Source: Flavobacteriaceae bacterium
Lineage (GTDB): Bacteria > Bacteroidota > Bacteroidia > Flavobacteriales > Flavobacteriaceae
DNA: 9,458 nucleotides
Direction of reading: 5' to 3'
Assembly (NCBI GenBank): GCA_026992695.1
Contig: JALWYP010000003.1
Span: 1-9,458, forward strand
A program made the translations under genes and the position numbers. The stretch's first letter is position 1, and the number at the start of each line of letters is the position of its first letter. The notes beneath the pieces are model-generated. The model saw only the letters and a list, made by a program, of their open reading frames with translations, was not told where the DNA came from and ran no database searches. Below are positions 7,276 to 9,458 of this stretch, piece after piece.

Positions 7276-8049
7276 ATGATTTTACATTCAAAAATAATAG
7301 GAGAAGGAACACCCTTTGTAATTTTACATGGTTTTATGGGTATGGGCGACAATTGGAAGACGCTAGGCAATCGCTTTGCTGAGTTGGGTTATCAAGTACA
7401 TCTGGTTGATCAACGCAACCATGGTAGAAGTTTTCATGATGAAGCATTTAGTTATGAAGTGATGGTAGAAGACGTAAAAGCGTATTGTGATTACCACCAA
7501 CTTAATAAAATGGTGCTTCTTGGGCATTCTATGGGCGGAAAAACAGCCATGCTTTATGCCACAACTTACCCCGAATGTGTAAAAAAACTCATAGTAGCTG
7601 ATATTGGTCCAAAAGCCTATCCGCCACATCATCAATATATCTTAAAAGCATTGTCGGAGTTGGAGAAACAACCCATAACCTCCAGAAAACAAGCCGACGA
7701 AATTTTATCGCAGTTTATTAAAGATGTAGGAATACGTCAATTTTTATTAAAGAATTTGTATTGGAAAGAAAAAGGGGTTTTGGGTTTGCGGATGAATCTT
7801 CCTGTTTTATCAAAAAATATAGAAGAAGTAGGTAAAGCACTTCCAAAAGATGCCGTATTTAATGGCGACACCCTTTTTATAAAAGGAGAAAAATCGGGGT
7901 ATATAGAAGATTATGATGTGCCTTTTATTTTAAAACACTTCCCCAAAGCTAAAATTGTAACAATTAATAATGCAGGGCATTGGCTTCACGCCGAAAATCC
8001 CAAGCAATTCTATTCTGAAGTAGTTTCTTTTTTAGAACAAAAAAATTAA
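7276..8049 (+). CDS. Alpha/beta hydrolase, YbfF/ABHD11-like esterase
   Basis: A 257-residue serine hydrolase without a signal peptide, so cytosolic. Oxyanion-side motif HGFMGMGDNW spans 18-27; VDQRNHGRS at 44-52 is the signature shared by E. coli YbfF and mitochondrial ABHD11; LLGHSMGGK at 81-89 is the nucleophile elbow with Ser85. Asp109 (VADIGP), 24 residues later, and His235 (NAGHWLHAE) complete a plausible triad in the order expected for YbfF-like enzymes. A helical cap lies at roughly 115-190. The substrate cannot be read from sequence; family members hydrolyse short-chain or acyl-CoA-type esters in vitro. Its place 24 bases after pdxJ suggests co-transcription, but no link to vitamin B6 chemistry is evident. 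Other members of the superfamily remain possible for the precise activity. Confidence 0.9.
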   Translation: MILHSKIIGEGTPFVILHGFMGMGDNWKTLGNRFAELGYQVHLVDQRNHGRSFHDEAFSYEVMVEDVKAYCDYHQLNKMVLLGHSMGGKTAMLYATTYPECVKKLIVADIGPKAYPPHHQYILKALSELEKQPITSRKQADEILSQFIKDVGIRQFLLKNLYWKEKGVLGLRMNLPVLSKNIEEVGKALPKDAVFNGDTLFIKGEKSGYIEDYDVPFILKHFPKAKIVTINNAGHWLHAENPKQFYSEVVSFLEQKN

Positions 8050-8079
8050 GAACTATCTTTAGCCTAAATATAGTAAAAA

Positions 8080-9081
8080 ATGAAACGTAGAAAATTTATT
8101 CAAAGTGCTTCGTTATCCGGTTTGGGAGTTGCCGTAGGCTCGTCGTTAGTAAGCGGTTGTAATGATAAAATAAGTCAAAGAGAAACGGTTATAGGTGCTA
8201 GTCAGAAAGAAAATTTTCCCATCGTTATTGCTACCTGGGATGTAAAAGATGCCGTAAACAAGGCAGGTGAGGTCTTAATGCAAGGCAAATCTAGTATAGA
8301 TGCCGTCGAGCTGGGTTGTAATGTAGAAGAGCTAAATGCCAATAACCAAACCGTAGGTTTAGGAGGTTTACCAGATCGTGACGGAAACGTTACCCTAGAT
8401 GCGTGTATGATGAACAAAGATGGTAATTATGGAGCAGTAGTTTGTATGCAAAATATTGCCGAAGCCATTTCGGTAGCAAGAAAGGTAATGGAAGACACAC
8501 CGCATTGTATTTTGGCAGGAAAAGGAGCCGAAAAATTTGCACTTTCAAAAGGATTTAAAAAACAAAATTTACTTACCGATGCTTCAAAAAAAGCTTGGGA
8601 ACAATGGAAAATTAAAAGCAAATACCAGCCTGTAATTAATATAGAAAATCACGATACCATTGGGATGCTCGCCATAGATAAAAATGGCGATATCTCGGGA
8701 GGCTGTACCACCAGTGGTTTGGCTTATAAAATGGCGGGCAGAGTAGGAGATTCTCCTATTGTAGGTTCAGGTTTATTTATAGATAATGAAGTAGGCGGTG
8801 CTACGGCAACCGGATTGGGCGAAGAAGTACTTAAAACCGTAGGCAGTTTTTTAATTGTTGAATTAATGCGGCAAGGCAAAACACCCCAACAAGCCTGCGA
8901 AGAAGCAATAAAACGTATTGTGAGTAAACCCAACAGCAATTACAAACACTTTCAGGTAGGTTATGTTGCCATGAATAAAAAAGGAGAAACCGGATATTAC
9001 TCCATTCACAAAGGTTTTAGTGCATCTATTTTTAAAAATGGAAAAAGTAAAAATTATCCTTCTCAGCAGTTTATAAAATAA
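8080..9081 (+). CDS. N4-(beta-N-acetylglucosaminyl)-L-asparaginase, Tat/lipoprotein-type signal
   Basis: Glycosylasparaginase (aspartylglucosaminidase), an N-terminal-nucleophile hydrolase that cleaves the GlcNAc-asparagine bond of free glyco-asparagine. The protein has 333 residues. IENHDTIGM at 188-196 contains the self-cleavage site, with Thr193 as the nucleophile exposed after cutting behind Asp192. Other active-site parts match my memory of the Elizabethkingia enzyme: ATW at 51-53, GGLPDRDGNVTLDA at 95-108, CTTSG at 209-213, GRVGDSP at 220-226 and ATATGLGEE at 241-249. The N-terminus MKRRKFIQSASLSG has a twin-arginine-like motif, and VSGC at 24-27 fits a lipobox, suggesting a folded, lipid-anchored exported enzyme. 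It starts 30 bases after the hydrolase. TATCTTTA at 8054-8061 is one base from a -7 box, so partial independent transcription is possible. Likely role: scavenging N-glycan material, with oligosaccharide trimming done elsewhere. Confidence 0.94.
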   Translation: MKRRKFIQSASLSGLGVAVGSSLVSGCNDKISQRETVIGASQKENFPIVIATWDVKDAVNKAGEVLMQGKSSIDAVELGCNVEELNANNQTVGLGGLPDRDGNVTLDACMMNKDGNYGAVVCMQNIAEAISVARKVMEDTPHCILAGKGAEKFALSKGFKKQNLLTDASKKAWEQWKIKSKYQPVINIENHDTIGMLAIDKNGDISGGCTTSGLAYKMAGRVGDSPIVGSGLFIDNEVGGATATGLGEEVLKTVGSFLIVELMRQGKTPQQACEEAIKRIVSKPNSNYKHFQVGYVAMNKKGETGYYSIHKGFSASIFKNGKSKNYPSQQFIK

Positions 9082-9108
9082 AAGGTAAAATCTACTTATT
9101 TTTAACAA

Positions 9109-9121
9109 GAATAATTTATTC
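9109..9121. repeat. Short perfect dyad at the edge of the direct repeats
   Basis: GAATAA-T-TTATTC is a perfect inverted repeat with a single central base. Its right arm overlaps the first direct-repeat copy. A one-base loop cannot form an RNA hairpin, so if functional it would be a protein-binding dyad. Confidence 0.35.
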
Positions 9122-9156
9122 ACTAAAAATAAATACCCATTCACTAAAAATAAATA
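9118..9156. repeat. Two-copy 18-bp direct repeat, 21-bp period
   Basis: The unit ATTCACTAAAAATAAATA occurs at 9118-9135 and, without mismatch, at 9139-9156, separated by CCC. The 21-base period is two helical turns, placing both copies on the same face of the DNA. The array sits 90-130 bases before the start of the truncated gene at 9246 and just after the glycosylasparaginase gene. An operator is one reading; a simple tandem duplication in AT-rich DNA is the other. Confidence 0.6.
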
Positions 9157-9245
9157 ATGAATTAGGGAGCAAATTACGTATATTTATAAAGAATTACCTT
9201 TAAAACAACTAATAGGGTAACTTATCATTTTTTAAAAATTCATTT

Positions 9246-9458
9246 ATGCGTAAAATAGTTACAATTCTCTTTGTAGTTTTAGGTTTTTTTAATTTTTGGG
9301 CACAAAATATTAATGTATTATCATTATTAGACACAATACCCACAAACCAAGAAAAGCTAGAATTTTTAAGTAAAACAATAAATACTCAATGGTATTCAGA
9401 AACTCCTTATTTAATTTCGTATGCTAAAGCTTTTGATTCTATTGCACAAATTGAAAAA
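9246..9458 (+). CDS. Secreted or membrane protein N-terminus, possibly TPR-type sensor kinase (truncated)
   Basis: From ATG 9246 the frame is open for 71 codons to the window edge, so only the N-terminus is visible. MRKIVTILFVVLGFFNFWAQ is a clear signal peptide with the AQ ending common in this window. The mature start, LLDTIPTNQEKLEFLSKTINTQWY then PYLISYAKAFDSIAQIEK, has the helix spacing and the YAKAFDSI pattern seen at the opening of tetratricopeptide-repeat sensor kinases of Bacteroidota, where TPRs precede a membrane helix and a histidine-kinase domain. None of those later parts is in view, so the call is tentative; another TPR or unrelated secreted protein would look the same. It has its own 164-base upstream region with direct repeats, which suggests transcription separate from pdxJ to the asparaginase. 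TACCTTTA at 9195-9202 is a near match to a -7 box. Confidence 0.6.
   Translation, partial: MRKIVTILFVVLGFFNFWAQNINVLSLLDTIPTNQEKLEFLSKTINTQWYSETPYLISYAKAFDSIAQIEK

Noticed and set aside
9082..9103. Possible terminator after the glycosylasparaginase gene
   Set aside because: AAGGTA can pair with TACTT only with a bulge, and the following T-run is five bases; too weak to call.
8863..9144. Minus-strand 93-codon frame at the end of the glycosylasparaginase gene
   Set aside because: Mostly antisense to the conserved C-terminal part of that gene; no recognisable domain and no separate promoter.

Overview
The window is AT-rich and reads as chromosomal DNA from a member of the Flavobacteriia (Bacteroidota). 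The evidence is the gene set and order, the signal peptides ending in AQ or SQ, the family types (DUF6089, a two-CBS protein, a flavobacterial-type glycosylasparaginase), and TAnnTTTG-like promoter elements in place of Shine-Dalgarno-rich leaders. Coding density is high. No tRNA, rRNA, mobile element or CRISPR array is visible.

Minus strand, 6455 down to 1: a run of six genes. The first two are a CBS-domain protein and NAD kinase (nadK), 4 bases apart. After a 184-base gap with its own promoter-like element come a DUF6089 outer-membrane-type protein, undecaprenyl diphosphate synthase (uppS), BamA (bamA) and an OmpH/Skp-like periplasmic chaperone whose 3' end lies off the left edge. UppS makes the lipid carrier for peptidoglycan and surface polysaccharides. 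Skp-like OmpH escorts unfolded outer-membrane proteins and BamA inserts them. The DUF6089 protein is probably a small outer-membrane barrel.

Plus strand, 6538 to 9081: divergent from the CBS gene across 82 bases are pdxJ (last step of pyridoxine 5'-phosphate synthesis), an alpha/beta hydrolase of the YbfF/ABHD11 type, and a glycosylasparaginase with a Tat-like, lipobox-containing N-terminus. They are separated by only 24 and 30 bases, so they may be co-transcribed.

Right end: a 164-base intergenic region carries an 18-bp perfect direct repeat with a 21-bp period and flanking dyads. A truncated secreted-protein gene follows, possibly the start of a TPR-type sensor kinase, and runs off the window.

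This is mostly ordinary, conserved housekeeping DNA. The points most worth a second look are the repeat array before the last gene, the CBS/ACT-like protein coupled to NAD kinase, the uncharacterised DUF6089 protein ahead of uppS-bamA-ompH, and the enlarged BamA loop.
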